From Auanema rhodensis (lineage: Eukaryota > Nematoda > Chromadorea > Rhabditida > Rhabditidae): a stretch of 64,000 nt of DNA. Shown here piece after piece: positions 1 to 11,900 of this stretch (position 1 is its first letter; every line of letters starts with the position of its first letter). The stretch is from contig OZ059900.1 of the NCBI GenBank assembly GCA_964057225.1, forward strand, positions 8,380,501 to 8,444,500. Direction: 5' to 3'. A program made the position numbers and the translations under genes. The notes under the pieces are model-generated. The model saw only the letters and a list, made by a program, of their open reading frames with translations, was not told where the DNA came from and ran no database searches.

Positions 1-654
1 GTCAAAAAGGACCGAAAATATCAAGAATTATTGGTTTTTTGGGGTTTGAAGGGCATTTTGGCTAAATCAGTCAAACTTTTGATCTTAAGCATATTTTTTT
101 CTTCTAAAACGACTAAATGTATGGAATACTGTCATAGAATGTTGATATAAGTGTATTTTGCACGAATATCAAAACTGATTGAAATATGGGCCTTTTTATG
201 CTCAAAACGCCATATATTCAACGATTTTGGGTACAAAACATGTGAAAACTGTATGTTTTGATCAGACCCTTTGAGATATGGATTTGAAATTCAGGATTCA
301 TAAACTTCGACTATTTCTACATATATATGTCCAATTTTAACCACTTTGGTCAAAAAGGACCGAAAATATCAAGAATTATTGGTTTTTTGGGGTTTGAAGG
401 GCATTTTGGCTAAATCAGTCAAACTTTTGATCTTAAGCATATTTTTTTCTTCTAAAACGACTAAATGTATGAAATACTGTCATAGAATGTTCATATAGGT
501 GTATTTTGCACGAATATCAAAACTGATTGAAATATGGGCCTTTTTATGCTCAAAACGCCATATATTCAACGATTTTGGGTACAAAACATGTGAAAACTGT
601 ATGTTTTGATCAGACCCTTTGAGATATGGATTTGAAATTCAGGATTCATAAACT

Positions 655-995
655 TTGACTATTTTCACATATATATGTTCAATTTTAACCACTTTGGTCA
701 AAAAGGACCGAAAATATCAAGAATTATTGGTTTTTTGGGGTTTGAAGGGCATTTTGGCTAAATCAGTCAAACTTTTGGCATATTTTTTTCTTCTAAAACG
801 ACTAAATGTTAGGAATACTGTCATAGAATGTTGATATAGGTGTATTTTGCACGAATATCAAAACTGATTGAAATATGGGCCTTTTTATGCTCAAAACGCC
901 ATATATTCAACAATTTTGGGTACAAAACATGTGAAAACTGTATGTTTTGATCAGACCCTTTGAGATATGGATTTGAAATTCAGGATTCATAAACT
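655..995 (+). repeat. 341-bp monomer class (7-bp deletion), representative copy
   Basis: Positions 124-130 (ATCTTAA) are missing, which turns TTTTGATCTTAAGCATA into TTTTGGCATA. The deletion is linked to three other markers: TTAGGAATAC in place of TATGRAATAC, GTTGATATAGG, and usually CAACAATTTT in place of CAACGATTTT. Other copies start at 4476, 6558, 8639, 11417 (342 bp, chimeric), 13499, 15929, 18359, 21136, 21825 (340 bp), 23209, 35734, 37119, 37808, 39889, 41622, 43007, 44044, 44733, 56282, 56971, 57660, 58349, 59038, 60248, 61285, 62147 and 63184. In most cases the next monomer carries the CATATTTTCTTCTTC variant, giving a 689-bp dimer. None is found at 23,550-35,733, 45,074-49,670 or in the inverted segment. 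Confidence 0.95.
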
Positions 996-1007
996 TTGAC
1001 TATTTTC

Positions 1008-1019
1008 ACATATATATGT
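1008..1019. repeat. 12-bp palindrome in each monomer (representative)
   Basis: ACATATATATGT is a perfect palindrome at monomer positions 13-24. Most copies keep it. Subfamily variants break it (ACAAATATATGT, ACATATATCTGT), and others change it symmetrically or nearly so (ACATATTTATGT, ACATAAATATGT). Confidence 0.85.
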
Positions 1020-1270
1020 TCAATTTTAACCACTTTGGTCAAAAAGGACCGAAAATATCAAGAATTATTGGTTTTTTGGGGTTTGAAGGACATTTTGGCT
1101 AAATCAGTCAAACTTTTGATCTTAAGCATATTTTCTTCTTCTAAAACGACTAAATGTATGAAATACTGTCATAGAATGTTCATATAGGTGTATTTTGCAC
1201 GAATATCAAAACTGATTGAAATATGGGCCTTTTTATGCTCAAAACGCCATATATTCAACGATTTTGGGTA

Positions 1271-1297
1271 CAAAACATGTGAAAACTGTATGTTTTG
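1271..1297. repeat. 8-bp inverted repeat with 11-base loop (representative)
   Basis: CAAAACAT at 1271-1278 and ATGTTTTG at 1290-1297 are exact reverse complements, separated by 11 bases. They sit at monomer positions 276-302. The arms are intact in nearly every copy, including the 173-bp monomers. Rare breaks are at about 51,430 (CAATACAT) and 63,474 (TGTATTG). Extrusion as a cruciform is possible but not shown. Confidence 0.85.
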
Positions 1298-1343
1298 ATC
1301 AGACCCTTTGAGATATGGATTTGAAATTCAGGATTCATAAACT

Positions 1344-4127
1344 TTGACTATTTTCACATATATATGTTCAATTTTAACCACTTTGGTCAAAAAGGACCGA
1401 AAATATCAAGAATTATTGGTTTTTTGGGGTTTGAAGGGCATTTTGGCAAAATCAGTCAAACTTTTGATCTTAAGCATATTTTTTTCTTCTAAAACGACTA
1501 AATGTATGGAATACTGTCATAGAATGTTCATATAGGTGTATTTTGCACGAATATCAAAACTGATTGAAATATGGGCCTTTTTATGCTCAAAACGCCATAT
1601 ATTCAACGATTTTGGGTACAAAACATGTGAAAACTGTATGTTTTGATCAGACCCTTTGAGATATGGATTTGAAATTCAGGATTCATAAACTTTGACTATT
1701 TTCACATATATATGTTCAATTTTAACCACTTTGGTCAAAAAGGACCGAAAATATCAAGAATTATTGGTTTTTTGGGGTTTGAAGGGCATTTTGGCTAAAT
1801 CAGTCAAACTTTTGATCTTAAGCATATTTTTTTCTTCTAAAACGACTAAATGTATGGAATACTGTCATAGAATGTTCATATAGGTGTATTTTGCACGAAT
1901 ATCAAAACTGATTGAAATATGGGCCTTTTTATGCTCAAAACGCCATATATTCAACGATTTTGGGTACAAAACATGTGAAAACTGTATGTTTTGATCAGAC
2001 TCTTTGAGATATGGATTTGAAATTCAGGATTCATAAACTTTGACTATTTTCACATATATATGTTCAATTTTAACCACTTTGGTCAAAAAGGACCGAAAAT
2101 ATCAAGAATTATTGGTTTTTTGGGGTTTGAAGGGCATTTTGGCTAAATCAGTCAAACTTTTGATCTTAAGCATATTTTTTTCTTCTAAAACGACTAAATG
2201 TATGAAATACTGTCATAGAATGTTCATATAGGTGTATTTTGCACGAATATCAAAACTGATTGAAATATGGGCCTTTTTATGCTCAAAACGCCATATATTC
2301 AACGATTTTGGGTACAAAACATGTGAAAACTGTATGTTTTGATCAGACCCTTTGAGATATGGATTTGAAATTCAGGATTCATAAACTTTGACTATTTTTA
2401 CATATATATGTCCAATTTTAACCACTTTGGTCAAAAAGGACCGAAAATATCAAGAATTATTGGTTTTTTGGGGTTTGAAGGGCATTTTGGCAAAATCAGT
2501 CAAACTTTTGATCTTAAGCATATTTTTTTCTTCTAAAACGACTAAATGTATGAAATACTGTCATAGAATGTTGATATAAGTGTATTTTGCACGAATATCA
2601 AAACTGATTGAAATATGGGCCTTTTTATGCTCAAAACGCCATATATTCAACGATTTTGGGTACAAAACATGTGAAAACTGTATGTTTTGATCAGACCCTT
2701 TGAGATATGGATTTGAAATTCAGGATTCATAAACTTTGACTATTTTCACATATATATGTTCAATTTTAACCACTTTGGTCAAAAAGGACCGAAAATATCA
2801 AGAATTATTGGTTTTTTGGGGTTTGAAGGGCATTTTGGCAAAATCAGTCAAACTTTTGATCTTAAGCATATTTTTTTCTTCTAAAACGACTAAATGTATG
2901 GAATACTGTCATAGAATGTTCATATAGGTGTATTTTGCACGAATATCAAAACTGATTGAAATATGGGCCTTTTTATGCTCAAAACGCCATATATTCAACG
3001 ATTTTGGGTACAAAACATGTGAAAACTGTATGTTTTGATCAGACCCTTTGAGATATGGATTTGAAATTCAGGATTCATAAACTTTGACTATTTTCACATA
3101 TATATGTTCAATTTTAACCACTTTGGTCAAAAAGGACCGAAAATATCAAAAATTATTGGTTTTTTGGGGTTTGAAGGGCATTTTGGCTAAATCAGTCAAA
3201 CTTTTGATCTTAAGCATATTTTTTTCTTCTAAAACGACTAAATGTTAGGAATACTGTCATAGAATGTTCATATAGGTGTATTTTGCACGAATATCAAAAC
3301 TGATTGAAATATGGGCCTTTTTATGCTCAAAACGCCATATATTCAACGATTTTGGGTACAAAACATGTGAAAACTGTATGTTTTGATCAGACTCTTTGAG
3401 ATATGGATTTGAAATTCAGGATTCATAAACTTTGACTATTTTCACATATATATGTTCAATTTTAACCACTTTGGTCAAAAAGGACCGAAAATATCAAGAA
3501 TTATTGGTTTTTTGGGGTTTGAAGGGCATTTTGGCTAAATCAGTCAAACTTTTGATCTTAAGCATATTTTTTTCTTCTAAAACGACTAAATGTATGAAAT
3601 ACTTTCATAGAATGTTCATATAGGTGTATTTTGCACGAATATCAAAACTGATTGAAATATGGGCCTTTTTATGCTCAAAACGCCATATATTCAACGATTT
3701 TGGGTACAAAACATGTGAAAACTGTATGTTTTGATCAGACCCTTTGAGATATGGATTTGAAATTCAGGATTCATAAACTTTGACTATTTTTACATATATA
3801 TGTCCAATTTTAACCACTTTGGTCAAAAAGGACCGAAAATATCAAGAATTATTGGTTTTTTGGGGTTTGAAGGGCATTTTGGCTAAATCAGTCAAACTTT
3901 TGATCTTAAGCATATTTTTTTCTTCTAAAACGACTAAATGTATGGAATACTGTCATAGAATGTTGATATAAGTGTATTTTGCACGAATATCAAAACTGAT
4001 TGAAATATGGGCCTTTTTATGCTCAAAACGCCATATATTCAACGATTTTGGGTACAAAACATGTGAAAACTGTATGTTTTGATCAGACCCTTTGAGATAT
4101 GGATTTGAAATTCAGGATTCATAAACT
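1344..4127 (+). repeat. 4-monomer HOR, period 1392 bp, two copies
   Basis: Monomers at 1344, 1692, 2040 and 2388 correspond in order to 2736, 3084, 3432 and 3780. Shared markers are GGCAAAATCAG in the first, GACTCTTTGAG at the end of the second (about 1999 and 3391), and TATTTTTACATATATATGTCC-type starts in the fourth. The copies are not identical: 3084 has TCAAAAATT and TTAGGAATAC, and 3432 has TACTTTCATAG, which is also seen at 20092. Confidence 0.82.
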
Positions 4128-4816
4128 TCGACTATTTCTACATATATATGTCCAATTTTAACCACTTTGGTCAAAAAGGACCGAAAATATCAAGAATTAT
4201 TGGTTTTTTGGGGTTTGAAGGGCATTTTGGCTAAATCAGTCAAACTTTTGATCTTAAGCATATTTTTTTCTTCTAAAACGACTAAATGTATGAAATACTG
4301 TCATAGAATGTTCATATAGGTGTATTTTGCACGAATATCAAAACTGATTGAAATATGGGCCTTTTTATGCTCAAAACGCCATATATTCAACGATTTTGGG
4401 TACAAAACATGTGAAAACTGTATGTTTTGATCAGACCCTTTGAGATATGGATTTGAAATTCAGGATTCATAAACTTTGACTATTTTCACATATATATGTT
4501 CAATTTTAACCACTTTGGTCAAAAAGGACCGAAAATATCAAGAATTATTGGTTTTTTGGGGTTTGAAGGGCATTTTGGCTAAATCAGTCAAACTTTTGGC
4601 ATATTTTTTTCTTCTAAAACGACTAAATGTTAGGAATACTGTCATAGAATGTTGATATAGGTGTATTTTGCACGAATATCAAAACTGATTGAAATATGGG
4701 CCTTTTTATGCTCAAAACGCCATATATTCAACAATTTTGGGTACAAAACATGTGAAAACTGTATGTTTTGATCAGACCCTTTGAGATATGGATTTGAAAT
4801 TCAGGATTCATAAACT

Positions 4817-7800
4817 TTGACTATTTTCACATATATATGTTCAATTTTAACCACTTTGGTCAAAAAGGACCGAAAATATCAAGAATTATTGGTTTTTTGG
4901 GGTTTGAAGGACATTTTGGCTAAATCAGTCAAACTTTTGATCTTAAGCATATTTTCTTCTTCTAAAACGACTAAATGTATGAAATACTGTCATAGAATGT
5001 TCATATAGGTGTATTTTGCACGAATATCAAAACTGATTGAAATATGGGCCTTTTTATGCTCAAAACGCCATATATTCAACGATTTTGGGTACAAAACATG
5101 TGAAAACTGTATGTTTTGATCAGACCCTTTGAGATATGGATTTGAAATTCAGGATTCATAAACTTTGACTATTTTCACATATATATGTTCAATTTTAACC
5201 ATTTTGGTCAAAAAGGACCGAAAATATCAAGAATTATTGGTTTTTTGGGGTTTGAAGGACATTTTGGCTAAATCAGTCAAACTTTTGATCTTAAGCATAT
5301 TTTTTTCTTCTAAAACGACTAAATGTATGAAATACTGTCATAGAATGTTCATATAGGTGTATTTTGCACGAATATCAAAACTGATTGAAATATGGGCCTT
5401 TTTATGCTCAAAACGCCATATATTCAACGATTTTGGGTACAAAACATGTGAAAACTGTATGTTTTGATCAGACCCTTTGAGATATGGATTTGAAATTCAG
5501 GATTTATAAACTTTGACTATTTTCACATATATATGTTCAATTTCAACCACTTTGGTCAAAAAGGACCGAAAATATCAAGAATTATTGGTTTTTTGGGGAT
5601 TGAAGGGCATTTTGGCAAAATCAGTCAAACTTTTGATCTTAAGCATATTTTTTTCTTCTAAAACGACTAGATGTATGGAATACTGTCATAGAATGTTGAT
5701 ATAGGTGTATTTTGCACGAATATCGAAACTGATTGAAATATGGGCCTTTTTATGCTCAAAACGCCATATATTCAACGATTTTGGGTACAAAACATGTGAA
5801 AACTGTATGTTTTGATCAAACCCTTTGAGATATGGATTTGAAATTCAGGATTCATAAACTTCGACTATTTCTACAAATATATGTCCAATTTTAACCACTT
5901 TGGTCAAAAAGGACCGAAAATATCAAGAATTATTGGTTTTTTGGGGTTTGAAGGGCATTTTGGCAAAATCAGACAAACTTTTGATCTTAAGCATATTTTT
6001 TTCTTCTAAAACGACTAAATGTATGAAATACTGTCAAAGAATGTTCATATAGGTGTATTTTGCACGAATATCAAAACTGATTGAAATATGGGCCTTTTTA
6101 TGCTCAAAACGCCATATATTCAACAATTTTGGGTACAAAACATGTGAAAACTATATGTTTTGATCAGACCCTTTAAAGATATGGATTTGAAATTCAGGAT
6201 TCATAAACTTCGACTATTTCTACATATATATGTCCAATTTTAACCACTTTGGTCAAAAAGGACCGAAAATATCAAAAATTATTGGTTTCTTGGGGTTTGA
6301 AGGGCATTTTGGCAAAATCAGTCAAACTTTTGATCTTAAGCATATTTTTTTCTTCTAAAACGACTAAATGTTAGGAATACTGTCATAGAATGTTGATATA
6401 GGTGTATTTTGCACGAATATCAAAACTGATTGAAATATGGGCCTTTTTATGCTCAAAACGCCATATATTCAACGATTTTGGGTACAAAACATGTGAAAAC
6501 TGTATGTTTTGATCAGACCCTTTGAGATATGGATTTGAAATTCAGGATTCATAAACTTTGACTATTTTCACATATATATGTTCAATTTTAACCACTTTGG
6601 TCAAAAAGGACCGAAAATATCAAGAATTATTGGTTTTTTGGGGTTTGAAGGGCATTTTGGCTAAATCAGTCAAACTTTTGGCATATTTTTTTCTTCTAAA
6701 ACGACTAAATGTTAGGAATACTGTCATAGAATGTTGATATAGGTGTATTTTGCACGAATATCAAAACTGATTGAAATATGGGCCTTTTTATGCTCAAAAC
6801 GCCATATATTCAACAATTTTGGGTACAAAACATGTGAAAACTGTATGTTTTGATCAGACCCTTTGAGATATGGATTTGAAATTCAGGATTCATAAACTTT
6901 GACTATTTTCACATATATATGTTCAATTTTAACCACTTTGGTCAAAAAGGACCGAAAATATCAAGAATTATTGGTTTTTTGGGGTTTGAAGGACATTTTG
7001 GCTAAATCAGTCAAACTTTTGATCTTAAGCATATTTTCTTCTTCTAAAACGACTAAATGTATGAAATACTGTCATAGAATGTTCATATAGGTGTATTTTG
7101 CACGAATATCAAAACTGATTGAAATATGGGCCTTTTTATGCTCAAAACGCCATATATTCAACGATTTTGGGTACAAAACATGTGAAAACTGTATGTTTTG
7201 ATCAGACCCTTTGAGATATGGATTTGAAATTCAGGATTCATAAACTTTGACTATTTTCACATATATATGTTCAATTTTAACCACTTTGGTCAAAAAGGAC
7301 CGAAAATATCAAGAATTATTGGTTTTTTGGGGTTTGAAGGACATTTTGGCTAAATCAGTCAAACTTTTGATCTTAAGCATATTTTTTTCTTCTAAAACGA
7401 CTAAATGTATGAAATACTGTCATAGAATGTTCATATAGGTGTATTTTGCACGAATATCAAAACTGATTGAAATATGGGCCTTTTTATGCTCAAAACGCCA
7501 TATATTCAACGATTTTGGGTACAAAACATGTGAAAACTGTATGTTTTGATCAGACCCTTTGAGATATGGATTTGAAATTCAGGATTTATAAACTTTGACT
7601 ATTTTCACATATATATGTTCAATTTTAACCACTTTGGTCAAAAAGGACCGAAAATATCAAGAATTATTGGTTTTTTGGGGATTGAAGGGCATTTTGGCAA
7701 AATCAGTCAAACTTTTGATCTTAAGCATATTTTTTTCTTCTAAAACGACTAGATGTATGGAATACTGTCATAGAATGTTGATATAGGTGTATTTTGCACG

Positions 7801-8979
7801 AATATCGAAACTGATTGAAATATGGGCCTTTTTATGCTCAAAACGCCATATATTCAACGATTTTGGGTACAAAACATGTGAAAACTGTATGTTTTGATCA
7901 AACCCTTTGAGATATGGATTTGAAATTCAGGATTCATAAACTTCGACTATTTCTACAAATATATGTCCAATTTTAACCACTTTGGTCAAAAAGGACCGAA
8001 AATATCAAGAATTATTGGTTTTTTGGGGTTTGAAGGACATTTTGGCTAAATCAGTCAAACTTTTGATCTTAAGCATATTTTTTTCTTCTAAAACGACTAA
8101 ATGTTAGGAATACTGTCATAGAATGTTGATATAGGTGTATTTTGCACGAATATCAAAACTGATTGAAATATGGGCCTTTTTATGCTCAAAACGCCATATA
8201 TTCAACGATTTTGGGTACAAAACATGTGAAAACTGTATGTTTTGATCAGAGCCTTTGAGATATGGATTTGAAATTCAGGATTCATAAACTTTGACTATTT
8301 TTACATAAATATGTTCAATTTTAACCACTTTGGTCAAAAAGGACCGAAAATATCAAGAATTATTGGTTTTTTGGGGTTTGAAGGGCATTTTGGCAAAATC
8401 AGTCAAACTTTTGATCTTAAGCATATTTTTTTCTTCTAAAACGACTAAATGTTAGGAATACTGTCATAGAATGTTGATATAGGTGTATTTTGCACGAATA
8501 TCAAAACTGATTGAAATATGGGCCTTTTTATGCTCAAAACGCCATATATTCAACGATTTTGGGTACAAAACATGTGAAAACTGTATGTTTTGATCAGACC
8601 CTTTGAGATATGGATTTGAAATTCAGGATTCATAAACTTTGACTATTTTCACATATATATGTTCAATTTTAACCACTTTGGTCAAAAAGGACCGAAAATA
8701 TCAAGAATTATTGGTTTTTTGGGGTTTGAAGGGCATTTTGGCTAAATCAGTCAAACTTTTGGCATATTTTTTTCTTCTAAAACGACTAAATGTTAGGAAT
8801 ACTGTCATAGAATGTTGATATAGGTGTATTTTGCACGAATATCAAAACTGATTGAAATATGGGCCTTTTTATGCTCAAAACGCCATATATTCAACAATTT
8901 TGGGTACAAAACATGTGAAAACTGTATGTTTTGATCAGACCCTTTGAGATATGGATTTGAAATTCAGGATTCATAAACT
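4817..8979 (+). repeat. 6-monomer HOR, periods 2082 and 2081 bp, two copies
   Basis: The order at 4817, 5165, 5513, 5861, 6210, 6558 is paralleled at 6899, 7247, 7595, 7943, 8291, 8639. Both units start with the CATATTTTCTTCTTC variant, place a GGGGATTGAAGG / ACTAGATG monomer third, an ACAAATATATG monomer fourth and a 341-bp monomer last. The 1-bp difference in period is the 349-bp copy at 5861. The fourth and fifth monomers differ most between the two units, so these positions have been exchanged with other subfamilies. Confidence 0.82.
5861..6209 (+). repeat. 349-bp monomer class (1-bp insertion), representative copy
   Basis: The run CCCTTTGAGATATGG is CCCTTTAAAGATATGG, one base longer. 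The class is linked to ACAAATATATGTCC near its start, CAGACAAAC, TGTCAAAGAATG, CAACAATTTT and usually AACTATATG. Other copies start at 10720, 15232, 17662, 24594, 27031, 31556, 34689 (lacking the ACAAATATATG marker) and 46118. It is nearly always followed by a monomer with TTGGTTTCTTGG and TCAAAAATT, so the pair travels as one block. The tail of this class is also grafted onto the 341-type monomer at 11417. Confidence 0.93.
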
Positions 8980-11900
8980 TTGACTATTTTCACATATATA
9001 TGTTCAATTTTAACCACTTTGGTCAAAAAGGACCGAAAATATCAAGAATTATTGGTTTTTTGGGGTTTGAAGGACATTTTGGCTAAATCAGTCAAACTTT
9101 TGATCTTAAGCATATTTTCTTCTTCTAAAACGACTAAATGTATGAAATACTGTCATAGAATGTTCATATAGGTGTATTTTGCACGAATATCAAAACTGAT
9201 TGAAATATGGGCCTTTTTATGCTCAAAACGCCATATATTCAACGATTTTGGGTACAAAACATGTGAAAACTGTATGTTTTGATCAGACCCTTTGAGATAT
9301 GGATTTGAAATTCAGGATTCATAAACTTTGACTATTTTCACATATATATGTTCAATTTTAACCACTTTGGTCAAAAAGGACCGAAAATATCAAGAATTAT
9401 TGGTTTTTTGGGGTTTGAAGGACATTTTGGCTAAATCAGTCAAACTTTTGATCTTAAGAATATTTTCTTCTTCTAAAACGACTAAATGTATGAAATACTG
9501 TCATAGAATGTTCATATAGGTGTATTTTGCACGAATATCAAAACTGATTGAAATATGGGCCTTTTTATGCTCAAAACGCCATATATTCAACGATTTTGGG
9601 TACAAAACATGTGAAAACTGTATGTTTTGATCAGACCCTTTGAGATATGGATTTGAAATTCAGGATTCATAAACTTTGACTATTTTCACATATATATGTT
9701 CAATTTTAACCACTTTGGTCAAAAAGGACCGAAAATATCAAGAATTATTGGTTTTTTGGGGTTTGAAGGACATTTTGGCTAAATCAGTCAAACTTTTGAT
9801 CTTAAGCATATTTTTTTCTTCTAAAACGACTAAATGTATGAAATACTGTCATAGAATGTTCATATAGGTGTATTTTGCACGAATATCAAAACTGATTGAA
9901 ATATGGGCCTTTTTATGCTCAAAACGCCATATATTCAACGATTTTGGGTACAAAACATGTGAAAACTGTATGTTTTGATCAGACCCTTTGAGATATGGAT
10001 TTGAAATTCAGGATTTATAAACTTTGACTATTTTTACATATATATGTTCAATTTTAACCACTTTGGTCAAAAAGGACCGAAAATATCAAGAATTATTGGT
10101 TTTTTGGGGATTGAAGGGCATTTTGGCAAAATCAGTCAAACTTTTGATCTTAAGCATATTTTTTTCTTCTAAAACGACTAGATGTATGGAATACTGTCAT
10201 AGAATGTTGATATAGGTGTATTTTGCACGAATATCAAAACTGATTGAAATATGGGCCTTTTTCTGCTCAAAACGCCATATATTCAACGATTTTGGGTACA
10301 AAACATGTGAAAACTGTATGTTTTGATCAGACTCTTTGAGATATGGATTTGAAATTCAGGATTCATAAACTTTGACTATTTTCACATATATATGTCCAAT
10401 TTTAACCACTTTGGTCAAAAAGGACCGAAAATATCAAGAATTATTGGTTTTTTGGGGTTTGAAGGGCATTTTGGCAAAATCAGACAAACTTTTGATCTTA
10501 AGCATATTTTTTTCTTCTAAAACGACTAAATGTATGAAATACTGTCAAAGAATGTTCATATAGGTGTATTTTGCACGAATATCAAAACTGATTGAAATAT
10601 GGGCCTTTTTATGCTCAAAACGCCATATATTCAACAATTTTGGGTACAAAACATGTGAAAACTGTATGTTTTGATCAAACCCTTTGAGATATGGATTTGA
10701 AATTCAGGATTCATAAACTTCGACTATTTCTACAAATATATGTCCAATTTTAACCACTTTGGTCAAAAAGGACCGAAAATATCAAGAATTATTGGTTTTT
10801 TGGGGTTTGAAGGGCATTTTGGCAAAATCAGACAAACTTTTGATCTTAAGCATATTTTTTTCTTCTAAAACGACTAAATGTATGAAATACTGTCAAAGAA
10901 TGTTCATATAGGTGTATTTTGCACGAATATCAAAACAGATTGAAATATGGGCCTTTTTATGCTCAAAACGCCATATATTCAACAATTTTGGGTACAAAAC
11001 ATGTGAAAACTATATGTTTTGATCAGACCCTTTAAAGATATGGATTTGAAATTCAGGATTCATAAACTTCGACTATTTCTACATATATCTGTCCAATTTT
11101 AACCACTTTGGTCAAAAAGGACCGAAAATATCAAAAATTATTGGTTTCTTGGGGTTTGAAGGGCATTTTGGCAAAATCAGTCAAACTTTTGATCTTAAGC
11201 ATATTTTTTTCTTCTAAAACGACTAAATGTTAGGAATACTGTCATAGAATGTTGATATAGGTGTATTTTGCACGAATATCAAAACTGATTGAAATATGGG
11301 CCTTTTTATGCTCAAAACGCCATATATTCAACGATTTTGGGTACAAAACATGTGAAAACTGTATGTTTTGATCAGACCCTTTGAGATATGGATTTGAAAT
11401 TCAGGATTCATAAACTTTGACTATTTTCACATATATATGTTCAATTTTAACCACTTTGGTCAAAAAGGACCGAAAATATCAAGAATTATTGGTTTTTTGG
11501 GGTTTGAAGGGCATTTTGGCTAAATCAGTCAAACTTTTGGCATATTTTTTTCTTCTAAAACGACTAAATGTTAGGAATACTGTCATAGAATGTTGATATA
11601 GGTGTATTTTGCACGAATATCAAAACTGATTGAAATATGGGCCTTTTTATGCTCAAAACGCCATATATTCAACAATTTTGGGTACAAAACATGTGAAAAC
11701 TATATGTTTTGATCAGACCCTTTAAAGATATGGATTTGAAATTCAGGATTCATAAACTTCGACTATTTCTACATATATCTGTCCAATTTTAACCACTTTG
11801 GTCAAAAAGGACCGAAAATATCAAAAATTATTGGTTTCTTGGGGTTTGAAGGGCATTTTGGCAAAATCAGTCAAACTTTTGATCTTAAGCATATTTTTTT

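Larger units (their letters stand above)
996..1343 (+). repeat. Reference monomer, 348 bp
   Basis: A representative full-length copy used here for numbering (position 1 = T of TTGACT). It has 106 G or C bases, about 30%. Landmarks: a 12-bp palindrome at positions 13-24; the motif AAAAAGGACCG near 46-56; a T6G4 run near 76-85; a CTTAAG palindrome inside the region lost in 341-bp copies (124-130); a TTCTTCT pyrimidine stretch ending at 147; CpG sites at 55, 152, 205, 250 and 264; and an 8-bp inverted repeat at 276-283 and 295-302. The pentanucleotide CAAAA, noted in many plant and animal satellites, occurs several times. 348 bp is close to two nucleosome repeats of 174 bp. Confidence 0.95.
1..5164 (+). 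repeat. 11-monomer HOR, period 3821 bp (partial two copies)
   Basis: Bases 1 to about 1340 recur at 3822 to about 5160 with the same order of variants: a monomer beginning CTTCGACTATTTCTAC (305 and 4126), then a 341-bp copy (655 and 4476), then a CATATTTTCTTCTTC copy (996 and 4817). The period 3821 equals ten 348-bp monomers and one of 341. After this the orders diverge: 1344 has GAAGGGCATT while 5165 has GAAGGACATT. The first unit therefore contains the 1392-bp block that follows 1344. Confidence 0.85.

Noticed and set aside
1070-1092. Telomere-like TTTTTTGGGGTTTGAAGGG stretch
   Set aside because: It occurs once per monomer and is not a tandem of any telomeric hexamer or heptamer. It is part of the satellite consensus.
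996-1187. A 63-codon open frame present in about 100 monomers, nearly identical each time
   Set aside because: It opens at TTG, not ATG, and has the same length because the monomer is repeated. It is broken in many monomers (TTAGGAATAC puts a stop in frame, and the 7-bp deletion shifts it) and lacks any recognisable domain or third-position bias. It is a passenger of the satellite, not a gene.
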